64,000 nucleotides of DNA from positions 14,184,669 through 14,248,668 of the forward strand of contig CM019227.1 of NCBI GenBank assembly GCA_009741485.1, in the 5' to 3' direction. The notes beneath the pieces are model-generated. The model ran no database searches, had not been told where the DNA came from, and saw only the letters and a list, made by a program, of their open reading frames with translations. Positions 25,900 through 39,840 of the stretch are shown here, one piece after another. The first letter of the stretch is position 1, and each line of letters starts with the position of its first letter. The translations under genes were made by a program, and so were the position numbers. The stretch is from Malurus cyaneus samueli (lineage: Eukaryota > Chordata > Aves > Passeriformes > Maluridae).

Positions 25900-26560
25900 A
25901 GCTTTTTAATTGCTTTCTGCTACTGCAATTAGTAAATGCAACACGGTGGCCATTATTATAATTCCAGGTGCTCTACAGATTTTCTGACAATAACCTAGAC
26001 TGATGAAAACCATGAATGCACAAACAATCTGTAAAGTTTAATGCTTCCATTCGTTAGGCTATCCGAGTAAGAAAAATAGCATTAATATGGATAAATCCTT
26101 CAACTTCGCCCATTAATAGCTGGTCTTAATTCACAGGTGCCTTTTTAATCTCACCTGAGTTCCTCTAGAACCTAATGAATACATGTAATAATAACAGCAA
26201 TTCAGAATTTAATCCTGATTCTAGTCTGTCTTAAATTAGACCTTAGTCATTAAGAGATTACAGGATAGTGAATGATAGTTAATCAATGTGTTTAATTTGG
26301 CCTCATTATTTATTTGATACACTCTCTCACGGAGTGGTTATAAATCTTTTTCCCCCCAAGCTTGGCCACCAGAAGCAATCCTGAAATATTGAGCGAAAAA
26401 ATATTAGATTTGATGATCCTCTTAAGTGCAGGTTAAACTATAATTAATCTCTCTGCATGGGCTCAGACCTTTCAGACCAATGCATATATGCACACATGTA
26501 ATTCACACATAGCCAAACACTTCAGGTAAGATATATTGTGCTTTATTTTTTTGTCTCTGT
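25900..26560. promoter_or_regulatory. Candidate conserved enhancer, homeodomain-site rich
   Basis: This repeat-free block is packed with homeodomain cores: CATTAATA near 26,080 and 26,112, TTAATC several times, TCATTAAG near 26,248, TTAATCAAT near 26,280 and others. A TAATCC word, the preference of lysine-50 homeodomains such as OTX and PITX, lies at 26,210-26,215. CpGs persist at about 26,051, 26,065 and 26,107. Together with the CpG-retaining block at 26,780-27,255 this is one of the two best regulatory candidates in the window. Its target gene is not visible and conservation is untested. Confidence 0.38.
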
Positions 26561-26779
26561 TAACTCTTAGCACTATCAGTCAAGATTTCCCAGCACTTAC
26601 CACAGCGTTAGCCCTAAGCATCGGGAAATCGCATTTCTTGGTGCCAAGGGTTTAAAAAGATTCTAATTCAGCTATTAAACTGGAGGCAGCGTGTGCCAGC
26701 CCCACAGCACATTCACCCATTAATTCTGTCCCCTGGAAAAAATGACTGCCTCTTGCACCAGGCTGATAAAATGAGGAAA
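26561..26779. other. Spacer between two regulatory candidates
   Basis: No gene or repeat was recognised. Composition is intermediate, with scattered CpGs (about 26,607 and 26,691). Confidence 0.6.
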
Positions 26780-27255
26780 CACGCTGATTATGTCTGTGGC
26801 AGCTATTCTTGACCCAACCAACGGTGACAGTCATCACACCGCAGCACCTAGAGCGCTGCAAGCTGTGTGAGCTAACCCGAGACATCATTAATTCTAAACA
26901 CCAGAGCTCTCGTCCAGGTACTGGAGTTCAGAGAAGCTTAAAAACAAATCCCTTTGGTGGGTGGAAATTCGGTGTGCTGCTCATAATCGCTTCACTGACA
27001 GCATTTGGAAGTTATTTCTCTGCCGGGACAGGTCAAATACGAGAAGCAAAGTGCCAGTGTCTTTCACTGGATTGCTCAAAATTGGACCTCGGATTCGATT
27101 AATAATGTTAGATGGACAGAGATCAAACGGATTGAGAGACTAGATGGTTTTTAAAGGGTTTTTTATCACTTTTAGCACATCAGGATGGAGGAAACAAAGT
27201 AGCTATGAACGATGTAGACTGAGTGATTTGTCCAGCCGGGATCTGAAAGCGCTCA
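26780..27255. promoter_or_regulatory. CpG-retaining block, candidate conserved element
   Basis: About fifteen CpG dinucleotides occur in roughly 475 bases, well above the surrounding AT-rich DNA, yet GC content is not high enough for a classical CpG island. Loss of CpG by methylation-driven mutation is the norm in vertebrate non-coding DNA, so retention suggests constraint or lack of methylation. A 97-codon plus-strand frame (26,809-27,102) crosses it and includes a hydrophobic run, but it overlaps another frame and resembles no known family. I do not call a gene. Confidence 0.35.
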
Positions 27256-30200
27256 CATGTTCAATACAGGAAAAATATAGGGGGAAAACCCCCAGAAAAT
27301 TGAAAGAGCCCTTGTAACTCAATCCTATAAAGACTTTGGGGAGACACTAACTACTCAGAGGAGTCTTGGGACCTGAGTTCCTGCAAAGTTACAGCACGAG
27401 ATAGAACCAAGGTGTTGTTCCATGGAATTAATGTAAATTAAGTTTCCATTGTAGCTTAATGAGGGATTTGTTCCCTCAAAGAGCTGATGTAGCACAGGCA
27501 GGGGTGTGCAGCATGTGACTTAGCTGGAAAATGACAGCTTCCAGCATTGTCACGAGGCTGCAAAAGACACTCTCTAAACCTGGGAGGTACAATTCAAACA
27601 TCAGGGCAGGAAAAGACAGGAGGAGAACCAGCCCAACTCCAGGAGCTTTCTGCTCCTTTGTGTCAGAGAGACAAGGATTTGGCTGTATCATTATGACACA
27701 GTTGATACCAAAGCCTTCCCCTGAGAAAGAAATGGGTTTGGCACATTTTTATGTTCTCATGTAGATTTGTTATGATTGTTTCCACTGTCAGGTCTAATCA
27801 TAGATCCAAAGCATTCAGAAGATGGGCAATCTCTATACCATGTTCCTAGAAGTCAAGCGTTTTTTGGAAACAAAACATGTTTTGTTATGTGCTAACCTAA
27901 AAATTCTCATTTATGCCTCTTTGCTCATCTGCAAAAAGTAAAAAACAACCCACCAAAAAACCCAGGCAGTCATACATGCATTTTTTTCATGGAGATGAGT
28001 ATTCAAATGGTGTAATTTGTTATGGACAAAACACCATAGAAGTGCACTACACACTCTTCTCCCAGTTTGTCTTTCTAAAGACAAACATGCTAAAAGCCAG
28101 TAGTTGCATAGGAAGACTACAAAATCTTCATGAGTAATTTCACATCTTCATTTTCCCTTTCGGAAAGAAAGTAACCCGATCTTCAGTAGAGCTCAGAATA
28201 TTTAGTTTGACACACTGTCCTGAAATGCTGATAATAAATATGAGATAAACAGCATTGAGCTCCCAAAGTAACATTTCAGCCCATTCAGGGCTTACTGGGC
28301 ACCCCACCAGTTTAAACTTTGACTTTTTATTTTACCAAATATGTTTAGAACTTCTTAAAAATCTGGCTTGATTGGTATGGGAGTAGGATCAACAATCCAG
28401 TACAGAAATATCTTAGTCAGATATAAATGCTTTGAAAAATTGTGGCTAATAATCATTGTTAATCTCCTTTGACCAAAAATTTGGGGTGCTGCTTTCCACT
28501 AGCAAATATTTTAGTTTCAGATAGTCTTGAAATGCTATTCAGATTTTTGTTGATTTTTCAAAATGGAAGAACTTTAGTTGCCTTAGCCATATAATTTCAT
28601 GCTGTGTTATTGTCACAATTTCTGCATTCTTATTTATTTATCCGCAGCAGCCGAGCTAGGAAATTTCTGCTTGCTCACTCTCCTTTTAAGAAATTTTACT
28701 AGTTAATAAATAAGCCTTAGCCTTGTTGCAGGGGTCTGTCCCTCAATAGTTACTATTCTCTTTCTGACTCAAAGACCAGCTGCAATGAAAACAATGCCCT
28801 CTCGTTCCTCCCAGCACTTAAAAAGGTTTATAGATCTCCAGCCTCCTACAACTCAGCAGAAAACTGCTCGCACTTGACAGTCTTCAGAAATCAGCATTGT
28901 TTCCACCCTCACTAAACCTGTCAGGCACACAAGGTCAGGAAATGAGGAGAGCTGATGTCACCTGAATCATTACTACCTCTGCTTAGACCTCTCGCCGCAC
29001 TCCTCTCTTCCAGAGAAAGCCGCTATACCCAAGAGGAAAGACTTTGAAGTCTTTTAAAAGTGTCATAAAATAGTTTCTGCAAACTGTTTGGAGAACTACA
29101 AAGAACTCGAACCCTTCAAATTCGTAAACTCATGAATACTCTCTTGCCAGAGTTGTCAAACTGCAACAGTGTTTTGCAGGGGGCTCATGAATATGAGCAC
29201 CTCTGCAGTAGCCTCTAATAGGTGTTTTTATTTTCTGGATATGCTTCTACAAGGACAGCAATAATGAATTTTTCAAAACTATCTAGACTCTACCTACTAG
29301 TCATGCTAATTAAAAATCACCGTGTAAGTCTGCAAGACAGCTCAGAGGAAACAGTGTGCTCTCTGAATAACATGGTATGTGCTCCTAAAAACAATGTCCG
29401 TAGGAAAAGAGGAAGATTAATTCTATCATATGCCTTCGAGACAGAAACATTGTTTCTGATGTGTTTTGAAAATCATAGAAGCTGTGCATGATAGAGTACA
29501 AGGAAAAGGCTTTTCAGTGAATGGAGGTACTTCCTCTAATGCCTGTAGGTGCTTGAGATGGCCACATGGACAGAAATCATAGTTCCAAGACATGGAGGCA
29601 GTTCTTATTAAACAGGAACATGCTGCATGCCACTGACTGACACAGCTATAGAAAATTCAGTTACAAGTTATATATATTATGTATATAATATAAAGGTTTT
29701 ATACTGGTCCCATCTCACCAGCAGCAGTGTTATTCACCTGAACCCTGAGCTTATCCCCACCAAACCTTCACATCCACAGGTTGAATGGCTGTCATTGAGA
29801 CATTGCTTTTCACTCCCCAGCCGGACGTGGTGTTGCTGTGGGGTGTCCCCGTGCTGTGCACACTTAATTTGACAAAGCAAACAGAGACCACAGCAGAGGC
29901 TGGAGTGGGACCCTGAGCTCCACTGCCCTCAGCTCAGCCTTTCTGCCCAAGCTGCCCATCAGCTCGTCACAAGCCAGCTCTAAGAAGGAGCTGTTTGGCT
30001 GTAGGATTGTGGTGCCAAGCCTGAGCTCCTAGAGATGAGTTTTTTTTCTCAGCAAGGCCCGTTGGGTTGGGTTTAGCACCATGTTAACACCCATAGCTTG
30101 TACCAAACATCTGCTCTGGTCTGGCATCCCTGAAATCTGCACAACTTTCCTTTAACTTTACTTTGCCCAATCAAATCCATACTGATTAAAATTCTCCCTT

Positions 30201-33200
30201 CGTTCAACAGGAGCTTTTTGAGCTGATTTCAGCTGTGATAAGTTTAGAAACCCCATGTATTTTCTTTGGTCAGCTACAGTCCTCCCCTCCCCGCTCTAAG
30301 CAGACCACTTTATAATGCAGCATTCAGCCTTTTGTTAATGATAACGTTAAAAAAAAATCAATGGCTCAATTAACAATCAGGAATGGAGCTTCCAGGCAAC
30401 AAGCCCCATGATCAATAACTTATGTTCAGTGAAATTAAAGGTACTTGTTAAGTCAAGTGTTAAAAGCTGCACACACTTAATATGGGAATATCAGTCACGA
30501 ACAGTTTGGCAGTTTAACTTGAGAAAATCAGTAAGTACAAAGTTCCCATACTATGTTCCACACCAATAAGTAACTAATGAAGCATAAATATTCACACAAA
30601 TTCATTTATGTAATAAATTCTCTAATCCCCCAATACACAGCAGTAGTGCTGAGTCGACATAAGCCTTCACTTTTGTTATGAGTTACACTTCTGAAATATG
30701 AATCCAAAATGAAGTTGGCTAAACCAAATTCACAGCTTGCACAAAGGTAGCTCCCAGTGGTTTGAAGTAACATCAGTCTACGATGGCCTGACTGCTGGGA
30801 ATGACAAAATTTTCCATCAGCATAAATGGACATGCTAAGATTTCTTCCAATAAATTTCTCTGAGGCCACCAAAACATCCTCAAATGAAATAAAATGGATT
30901 CATCTTACGGGACAGGTGAAAGCAAGGATTCATATAGGACAGGATAATTGACATGAAAACATTTGAGCCCTTTCGAAGAGTTCTGAACATGCACTGAGAT
31001 ACCAACATCAAGAAACCTGTATAAATATAATCTGACTTATCCTGTTACTAAATTCCTACAACATTTTGTAAGATGGTGGTTTAGGGGGAGATTTTTCAAA
31101 GGCATGAAGGACAGTGAAATGCTCAAGTCTCAGTGGAAGCCTGGGTAAATCAGATGTCTCACTCTCATTTATGCAATCTAAAACCTCCCGCTTAACTTTT
31201 ATACATCTACTCTCAATAGAGCTTTTCTTTGAGAAGGGAACATTTAGAGCAATGTCAAAACTGACTCCTACATCAAGCTTGTGACAAAATTCATCTCATG
31301 GTCAATAGCCTTGTTTTTAGAGCTCCACTGATAACAGAGATGATTTAGCAGCATACTCCTACTCTGGGAATAGCCAAATTGAAGGCTGCTCTTCCGATTA
31401 TGCTGAACTGCTTCTGCTCAAAGTAGGGAATATTCAGAGGATAATTTATCCTTGTTCTAAACTTTTAAAAATAAATAAAATGAATGAAGAGAAATCTTTG
31501 CATGGCTCATTTTGCATATCAAGGACTCTCTCTCAGTGCAGTCTGGTATATACTGTACCCTTTTCCAAAGAGCACAGAAGCCTTGTGGGGCCTGAATTCC
31601 TGAAGCAGTAATGGAGAATATGGGAGTGGGGGTGTGATGGGATGGCAGGGTGGTTCTCTTCATTTAATGAGTTGCCCCTTTCTTCAGTGTGTTATGATCA
31701 TATCCTGGGTACTGCTGACTGCACTCTGATGGGTACCTAATCAACGAAAATCAATCATGTGAAATTGCACAGACAGCATTTCATCTCCATCAGAAATCGT
31801 CTTCCTACGGAGCTCCATTAATCTCTTCATCATTGTTTAACTCAAAAAGAAACTTCTGTTGTAACAGATACCAGCCTTTGGTTTTAAATTATAATTAAAG
31901 CTGTGCAGTGCTCACTTTGCAGGAAGCAGCTGAGGCTGTGGTGAGTATTTGGTTTTCCAGGGCAATTTTCCTGTGCAGAATTAACCAATGCACCTTGACT
32001 ACATGCAGAGGGATGAGCAACTGATAAATCTGAGTGTGAATAACCCTGTTTGCCAGCAGAAGAAAACCTTTGCCTTTGATCTTACACAATGAGCCTATTC
32101 TCAGCCCTCCTGCCTTGAGGGAATCAGAAGCCCAACACTAACTGTTCCCAGGCCAGGCTGGGAGGCATATCCGTGGCAGATGGGTGGGAAACTTCTTTTC
32201 TACAAGCTACAGACAAGTGCTAGGGTAGCAGGCAAAGACTGTCATTTCTGAAATCAGGTCCTCACAGCCCAGCCTCAGCGCCCCACAGACTTCTGGCTCC
32301 ACAGGAGTACCTTGAGCCCCTTTTGCACCCTTTTCTATTGCCCTGGTCATTGTACTCCAAACCCCAGTGTCTCTAATCCTCCCCAGAGCCAGGCATGCTG
32401 CAAAGGGCATTTCCCAGTGTAGGTGCAGTGTGTTAAACCATAAACAGGGTGAAAGAGGCACACTGGGCACTAAGAAATGCACCTCTGCTGAGTGGTGTGC
32501 TGGGGTGCCTGCTCTGGAAGGAAGGGTGACACTGCTCTCCTGAGGATACTCTGGTGTGCTTAAACAGAGAAAGTGTTTGGAAAGTGGGTAGAAAAACCCA
32601 GAAAACAGAATATCTAGGTCAGTAGAAAAGGCTGGGAAAGCAGCAGGAAACCTTCTGACAGCAGGGAATAAAACCTCAGCTCATGGATGGCATAATCCAG
32701 CAGGAGCCCTTGCTCTGCCCAGTGCCTGGGCACACTGCACTGCTGCCCTCCCTTTTCATCGTGCACAGGTTGTCTTGCCTGACACAGAGAAATATCCAGA
32801 CAAAAGAGCATCCTCCAAAAATTAGGATTCTATAACTTAGCAGAGAGGCACTTGCTGCTTCTCTGCTCCAGATGAACACAGCCCAGAAATGCTGCCTGCA
32901 GTGAAGATTTACTGTGGTATGGGCTATCACCCACAGGGCCAGCTCTGACTGCAGCAACTCTGGAAGGACAGTATATCACCCAGAAGGGAAAAACAGCCTT
33001 GTGGTGCACAGCCAGCAGTGGGTTCTGCTGTTGTTTGCACTGGGAGCAGCACTGATGCTTCCTCCCATGGCTCTTGTGCTAACAAAGGAATAGGACTGCA
33101 GCAGGAGTTCTTACCTGCCCTACCGATTTTCAGTTGTTTTTTTTTTTTTTTAGTAGGAAATCTGTGAGCTGTATGACTCTGAACACTAAATATTTAAAAC

Positions 33201-35173
33201 AAAGCTAAACCATTGAACAAACAAACAGAAACAGTATAAAAGAATGGAAACCTAATTTACTGGATCTGTCAGTTTCCTCTGTCCTTAACTCTGTCACAGC
33301 ACCACCCTGTGAACAAGGAACCAATACAGGGATGTTGGACAGTAGTATACCTGATGGTGAGTTGCAGAGACAAAAAAAAAAAAAAAGTAATGCAAGGATC
33401 ATTGCTGTTTTGGGAAACAAAGAACTATCTTGAGTGAGTCCTGGTTTAGTCTCGCTGATATCATCCAACCACAGCTACTGACTGGAAACAATTTATTTCA
33501 ACCAGGTTCTATATCCAGGGCTATATAGGTCAGGATCACTACAACAGACTTTTCTAAGCTTGAGACATCTAATCAACCCAAAACAGAGTTTATAAACACT
33601 TGGGAACAAACAACAACCTGCCTTTGTCAATCCTCTACCACCATGATCAACAAAGTTAAGCTAGACACAGCTTTTGTGTCTCAGGATCAGCACAGGAGCT
33701 GTTTCAGAGCTCTAACACACACAATACCTTTGACTGACTTTGACAGCACGTTTCAGTACTCAGCTTTTGTTCATGTCCAGTGTAACAGCTCCACCCAAAT
33801 TGCTCATGTCTGATAAACTTCCTGGGAATAAATATCTCAAATATGCCCTTCCATGCAGTCCAGGGAGAGGTCATTTCATGCTCATGTCGTTTCAAGCTCC
33901 TCCCAATTGTACTTTTGAAAGATTTCTTGCAATTGTTACTGCTTAACTTACAAATCTGTGGAAAACCAGAGTGCTGTTCACTTCCTATCTGAGTGGCCCT
34001 AGCGAGGAATATCAGGTGTTTTATTAATTCCTTTCCATGTTTCTCCTAGGAAATCTGAGGGAAGGCTAGCACATGAAACTTGGGCATTATCAAACCTCTC
34101 TATGGTCTGTTGGACTGCCTGCCTCTCAACCAGCAGAAGCAATTTCAGTTTTCAAAATCACAGCTGCTCTTTGGGCTTGTCAACACAAGATGGCATATAC
34201 TTTACACACATCTGACAAGCATGATGGATACTGGAAAGCAAGTCGATTTTTTGTGTATTAGTTTCACACTGCCCCTTACAGAGCAGTCTTACTGGTATTG
34301 TGTAATTTGTGTTCTGTTAGAAACTGGAAAACCAAATTATCAAAATGCATTTAAATCACAGGGCAGCCCCAGATTCAAGCAGGTCCCTTTCTGGCAGAGC
34401 CTTTTCCCTTTTCCTTTTACAGGACAGTCCTAGGCTGTTGGCATAACAACCTCCTTCAGGTACCTTGAGAGTGAGCAAACATCATTGCTGGCAAACCCCT
34501 AATGTCACAGAAACAAATCAGGATGTCAGTGCAGAAAATTGGGACCCAAGTGCAGGAGCCATAAATCTGTCCCATCCTGATTGAATGAGTTGTGCCCTGA
34601 AGGATTGCAGAGTGCTGAATGGCTTTTCCCTGTCAGCTCCCCGATGCAGGCTGAGGGGAGCAGAGTTATGGAGAGAGGGGAGAGCTGAGCCCTCTTAAGG
34701 GCCCAGTGGAGAAAGGAGATGAAAACTCTCCAATGTGGACCAGATAGCTGAGGAGAGAAATCAAGCAATTGGCCTGATTGGGATATTATTCAATATGATA
34801 CACTCCGAGCTGGGTTTTTTTAAAACACTTAAGGATGTAAATGCATTATGGAAAAGCCTAAAGAAGGAAAAGAGAATAATTTACTTTCCAGCAGAGTTAA
34901 GCAGAACTGGCTAAGCAGTGAAGTCTCCAGAAGGGAATGTGGCAATGCAGCTGTGAGTTAAAACAACAGCTTCATTTTTTACCGTGGAAGAGGTATTGTT
35001 TATTTTAAGCTACTGTTTGGTAACTGATGGTTCACAGAATGACAAAACTGCTTAATAACAAAGAGCTTCCAGGATATCTCCTGAAATATTTAGTGAGGAA
35101 TTCACATAGAGTGCAGCTATCTGTTCTGGCGTGGGTAGTCAGAGCTGATCATTTATTTATTTAGAGAGAAGAG
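27256..35173. other. Long stretch of non-coding DNA
   Basis: No gene, RNA gene or transposable element was recognised in nearly 8 kb. Short frames occur throughout without domains. An AT microsatellite-like patch (TATATATATTATGTATATAA) lies near 29,669-29,688. Homopolymers occur at 33,137-33,151 (T15) and 33,372-33,386 (A15). 30,340-30,600 is AT-rich with homeodomain-like cores but is not distinctive. Confidence 0.65.
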
Positions 35174-35261
35174 TGGGAAAAGCAATTTGGATCTGTAAGA
35201 GAGAATGAGACTTAGGCTGGGAAAAGCAATTTGGATCTGTAAGAGAGAATGAGACTTAGGC
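35174..35261. repeat. Perfect 44-bp tandem duplication
   Basis: Two identical 44-base units lie head to tail, 35,174-35,217 and 35,218-35,261. Each starts TGGGAAAAGC and ends GACTTAGGC, with no mismatch. Perfect identity in otherwise unique non-coding DNA points to a recent duplication (replication slippage or templated repair) or to an assembly artefact. No gene is affected. Confidence 0.97.
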
Positions 35262-38200
35262 TTGAAAATTCTTGAATCACTTTGGAAAATAAGGCTGAAG
35301 TATCTATGTCACATAAGACAAAGCCAGACACATTTGTGCAGCCCTGGTATTTCTACAGCTGATGGCAACTGCCTCTCTGGACATTCCCAGGGTCTTCCAG
35401 GGCAAAGTCAGGCCCTGGTTTATTTTCAACTTTTTTCTTAAGTGTCTCAACCTAATCCAGTCTGACAATCTGTTCTGGTGGCATATCTAATAGGGATTGT
35501 AACAAACAGCAGGGGGTTGTAACATCTTAAACAAATGCATCTGTTCCCAAACTGTATTTGCATGTGATATTATTATGTTGAAAAATTGATCTTGCATTCT
35601 TGCTTCATGCGGGTTATGACTTTTAGGGTTGATATTCTGTGTTTCTTGCAGCCTGTTTGAGTGATGCTGGGCTCCTTGGATTCTTCTTTCCCTACAAAAA
35701 TATGGAAGGAGGATCCAGGAGATACTGTTTTTACAAATTTGAAAAAGTTACCGTTCCTGCAATTTGAAGCATTAAGTGCAACATGGCAAGTTAGTGTTGT
35801 TTAAAATGTTCCTGGAGTGAAATGCCTCTGGAAGCATAAAAAAGTCACGTTGGTTTTCATTACAGGTAACAGAAATTTTGCCACTGTCTTGACTGGGAAA
35901 AGGAAGTAGATTTTAGTAAAGAAAAAAGTAATATAATTTGGCCAGGTATTCCAGCTACCGTGTAATAACTTACATATGTCTAACAGAGAGCAGAACTGGC
36001 TGGGGAGATACCTCTGAAAGATCAGAGATGTTATATCGGATTTATTGACTCTCCAAAAGTGAAACAATTCTGGGGAGCCACTGAATTTTCACCAATCCTG
36101 TCAAAGTTCACAGAAGTTTTTTCCTACCAACTCACTCCATGGCTCCTCTCCCAGACACTTCTGTGGAGGATAAATCCATGCTGGGCACCCTCTGGGCTCC
36201 CAGGAACTGATTTTTTTTTCATTTTCAGAGAGCGAGCTGTGCTTGAAATTACCCACAGGTATCTCCAGGATACCTACTACAGATGATGCCATAGTCAAGG
36301 AGCTGCAGCCAGGCAATATAAAGGACATCTCAGAGCCCTCAAACTCAAACAGAGCCTTGGAGAGCTAAATCTGGTGCTCCTCAGCATTTCTGGTTTACCA
36401 GGCTGTTTACCAGAGAAAGATGTCTCTTGGGCTTTCAGGCACTGCTGTACAAAAGCACAGAATGTGGGATCTCATTCTCTGAGTTTGACTGCTGAGCAAA
36501 AGTTATTTGTGTGACACATTAATGCTGAGTTCAGGATGCCTGTGCATGGGGATGAGTTGAATAAATAACACTTATTTAACAGCCTCGTGACATTCTGCAA
36601 ACATCCTCAAGCTGCAGGATTCTGTTGGGCTCTGCTTATCAGCACCAATCCTTTCTTGTGGGCTGAGCAGAGAATTTCTGAGCTCCAGCTGCAGCCAGCA
36701 CAGAAATATCCTGCTGTAATAGCTGCAAGGGCAGGATGGATGAGAATGGTTTGTTACCAGCATCTTGTGAAAACCTGCTGGGCTGCACAAACTCTTCTGG
36801 GTTAAAAAGAATTCATTGTATAGAATCATTTTGCATTAACAAGGTTGGTTTACTCAACACAAGCCAATTACTGGGCATAATAACACCCGTTCTGCAGTCA
36901 GCCCAGTGCCTCATTTCCTGCTCTTATCTCAGTGCTTCTCATCTCCACATACATGATCACTAGAATGAGGTGAAAATTTGAAAGCAAAAGCCTGTGTTTT
37001 GAAAGGACAAGGTGAAGAGGCATCTCTGTGCAGTTTGTGCCTTGCTCATGGGAGCCAAAGCCTTGCAAGGTACCTGCCAAAGCTTGAACACTCTGAAGGT
37101 GGGGCTGGGAAAAGTTCAACAGAGCTGAGCACTAAAGCACTTGACAGGAAAAGATGATCTTCCCTACTTTGGCAGCTCTTCTGTTTTTACCTTCTATACT
37201 TTCCTTCAACCAAAGATGTAGAAAGTTATTTCAGATATGCATTTCTAGTTATTTTATTATCAAAAAGACACCGAATGCTGTGAATTCTTGTTTCATAAAT
37301 TTTTACTTTGTGCAATTTCTTGTTTTGAACAGTGGAACAGAAGGAAAGATCTGAAATGATGAGCGTGTACACAAGGGAAAAAGAATGGACAGTCAGGAAG
37401 ATCCCTCAAGGCCAAAGGACTCTTCCACAGAGCAAAGAGATATTATCTTTGAAAAGCAGGTCTTACACCAAGATATTTTTATGTCACTTTGGCAGCATAA
37501 AGGGTTCTCAACACAAAGAATTGGACTCCTGAGAACAAATCCTACAAGAAGAGTGTCAGTAATTGATGAAACAATGTCTGAAGTCTCCTCCAGCTTTGCA
37601 GCCAGTACAGAAGTTGGATTAAAATGAGATCTGAATGCACTGAGCTAATGCATTTTCTTCTTCCCTGGTAGCAAAATTCCAGCAAAGGGGCAAAAACAGA
37701 TGATAGGCACTGAGATATCGCAGTAGAAAATAAAAAGTCTTTGTTTTTTTCATATCCAACTCGAAATCCCAGCACAGATTTTGGTTTGTATTTGTTCTTT
37801 GGCCACAGCACTGCAGTGTTGCTCAGGAGCTTGGTGTAGGGAACCACAACCCCATTCCAGCCCTACTGCAGCTGCAACTCTGACTTTGCCCTCTCCAAAG
37901 AAACAAAAATCTGCAATGTCCTGCCTGCAGAGGTTTCCCTATTTTCAACAACGCAACACAATTTCATTTACTCCTCAGAGACTGTCCCTGTGTGTGGACT
38001 CTGAAGAAGAGCGGACAAAGAACACAGGAGAGGCAAAAGAAGAGCATGCAATACCAGCAAAATGATTAATATTTTAAAAAAATATTTCTAGAATAATTCT
38101 CTTTAAAAACATTCAAGAAAAACAACAGATGCACATTACAACCTTCAGAGAACTGCATTTTCTCAGTTTTAGTCTTGCTTATACCTTTCAGGGAACAACA

Positions 38201-39840
38201 CACATGTTCTACAAGATCCTTTTTCCTCTTCTCTAATTCACTAGCAACTCAGAGATAAACGACCTCATTCCCTTCAATTAGGTTCAATTGACAAAAAAAA
38301 AAAAAAAAAAAGTAGGAAAGAAAATACCTATAAAAAGAAAAGCTGGATTAAAGGATTCTGCCATGACTTTTGGAAGCCTCATTCACAGCAAGCCCCAGCA
38401 AATCCAAAGTGCTTTTCTGCCTCAACTAACCTCAATTAGTCACTGCTCAATTCTGATATAAATATATGATGAAGAGAGGAACTTCAAGGTTAAAGTACAT
38501 TCACCCCAACCTGGATACAATCACAAATCTGAATGAAATACAAGCTTCATTCAGAATGGAAGTTGCCACTTAAACCAACAAAACTGTGCCTGTTTCTTTG
38601 ATCTTTTTTTCTGTCATGATCTAATTAATAAAACACAGGCTCTGATTCCTGTCTTAGTTACATTGATTCACACCAGCAGCAGCACCATTGTTTTAAATCA
38701 AGACCTGAAGTATATTCTACAGTTCTTTTCAAAGTCATGGCATTTTTTTTGTTTGTAAGATATCAGATGTTTTCCTATGTCCTATAATTGGAGCAGAACA
38801 TCCATTTTTATTACACTGCAGCTTTAAAAGAGATTCCAAGACTCTCAGAAGCTTTTTCTGTCATTGCATGGAGCAGAACCTGAGCTGTGCAGTCCTGCAT
38901 GGAAGAGGACAAACCACTGAGTGTTAGTGGCCATCAAAACACAGCTCTCACTTGTAAATTGGTATTTGTTTTCCTTCTGTCATAGAGCTCCTACAAGATG
39001 AAAGGTTTTTGACTTCAATTTCTATGGTGGTCACCAAGGATATATTCCTTTTTTTTTTTTGGATAAACAGAAATCAGTGGTGGCTGTGCTCTGAGTATCA
39101 GCACAAGGAAACATTCCCTGAAAAATCAGCCCCAGAGATCCCCAGCTGGGAGCACAGAGTTGGCTGTTGGTTCATTTTTGTCTCATTTCAGAGTATCTTT
39201 GGTACCTGTGCATCATGCCTCTGCCATCCTCCCTCAGTCAGTCTCTTTCAAACATGAGACTAAAACAGAAGTCTCAACATTTGCCTCATCTTCTCTCCGA
39301 GCCCCATCCCAGCTGCTGTCTCAGGACCTTCATGTCAAATGATGAAGCTTTTCAGGGCTGTGAATGCAGTGACCATCTCAGCTCTGTTTGCAGTGATTCA
39401 GTACCAACCATCTATTTCAGAGCAGTTATTTTCCTGTGCCTTGCTTCCCCTGTTGCTACCCAGACCTTCTCTTTCTCCTGGAAAAGTGTAGTTTGTGTGT
39501 TTGTGGGCAGCCAAAGGCAGTGCCTGACTCCCCAGGTTTGGGTTTTTTTTAAAGATTCTAAAGCAGGGCTTTTGGATTTTTAAAATAACTTCTGTTAAAT
39601 TCTGTAAGATGTGAAGGGAACATTTCAATCACTTCAACAACCTTCCTCTTCCTAAAATGTCTCTGTGTTATTTCTCCCACATAAGAGTTACATCAAAACT
39701 TTCCCTGAGCCTCTCCAGAGCACTTGACTCAGAAAAGCAACTATCAGATCAAAAAGTACTTCTGTTTATTAGCTCAATCTCCTTCATTAGATTCCCTCTA
39801 TCATGTGTTTCCCTACACAAACAACGATAAAAAAAATCTG
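35262..39840. other. Non-coding DNA without recognised content
   Basis: No gene is recognised. Short frames at 36,572-37,119, 37,332-38,065 and 39,009-39,628 lie on both strands without domains. A 19-base poly-A run is at 38,293-38,311. Confidence 0.65.
38293..38311. repeat. Poly-A tract (19)
   Basis: An uninterrupted run of 19 A. No upstream retroelement body or retrocopy was recognised. Confidence 0.95.

Noticed and set aside
26809..27102. 97-codon plus-strand frame with a hydrophobic segment
   Set aside because: No family is recognised and a second frame overlaps it. The CpG-retaining composition fits a non-coding element better.
35638..35767. Acceptor-like TTTCTTGCAG followed by a 37-codon open frame
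   Set aside because: No good donor follows, the product resembles nothing, and the frame ends in a stop without a nearby poly-A signal.
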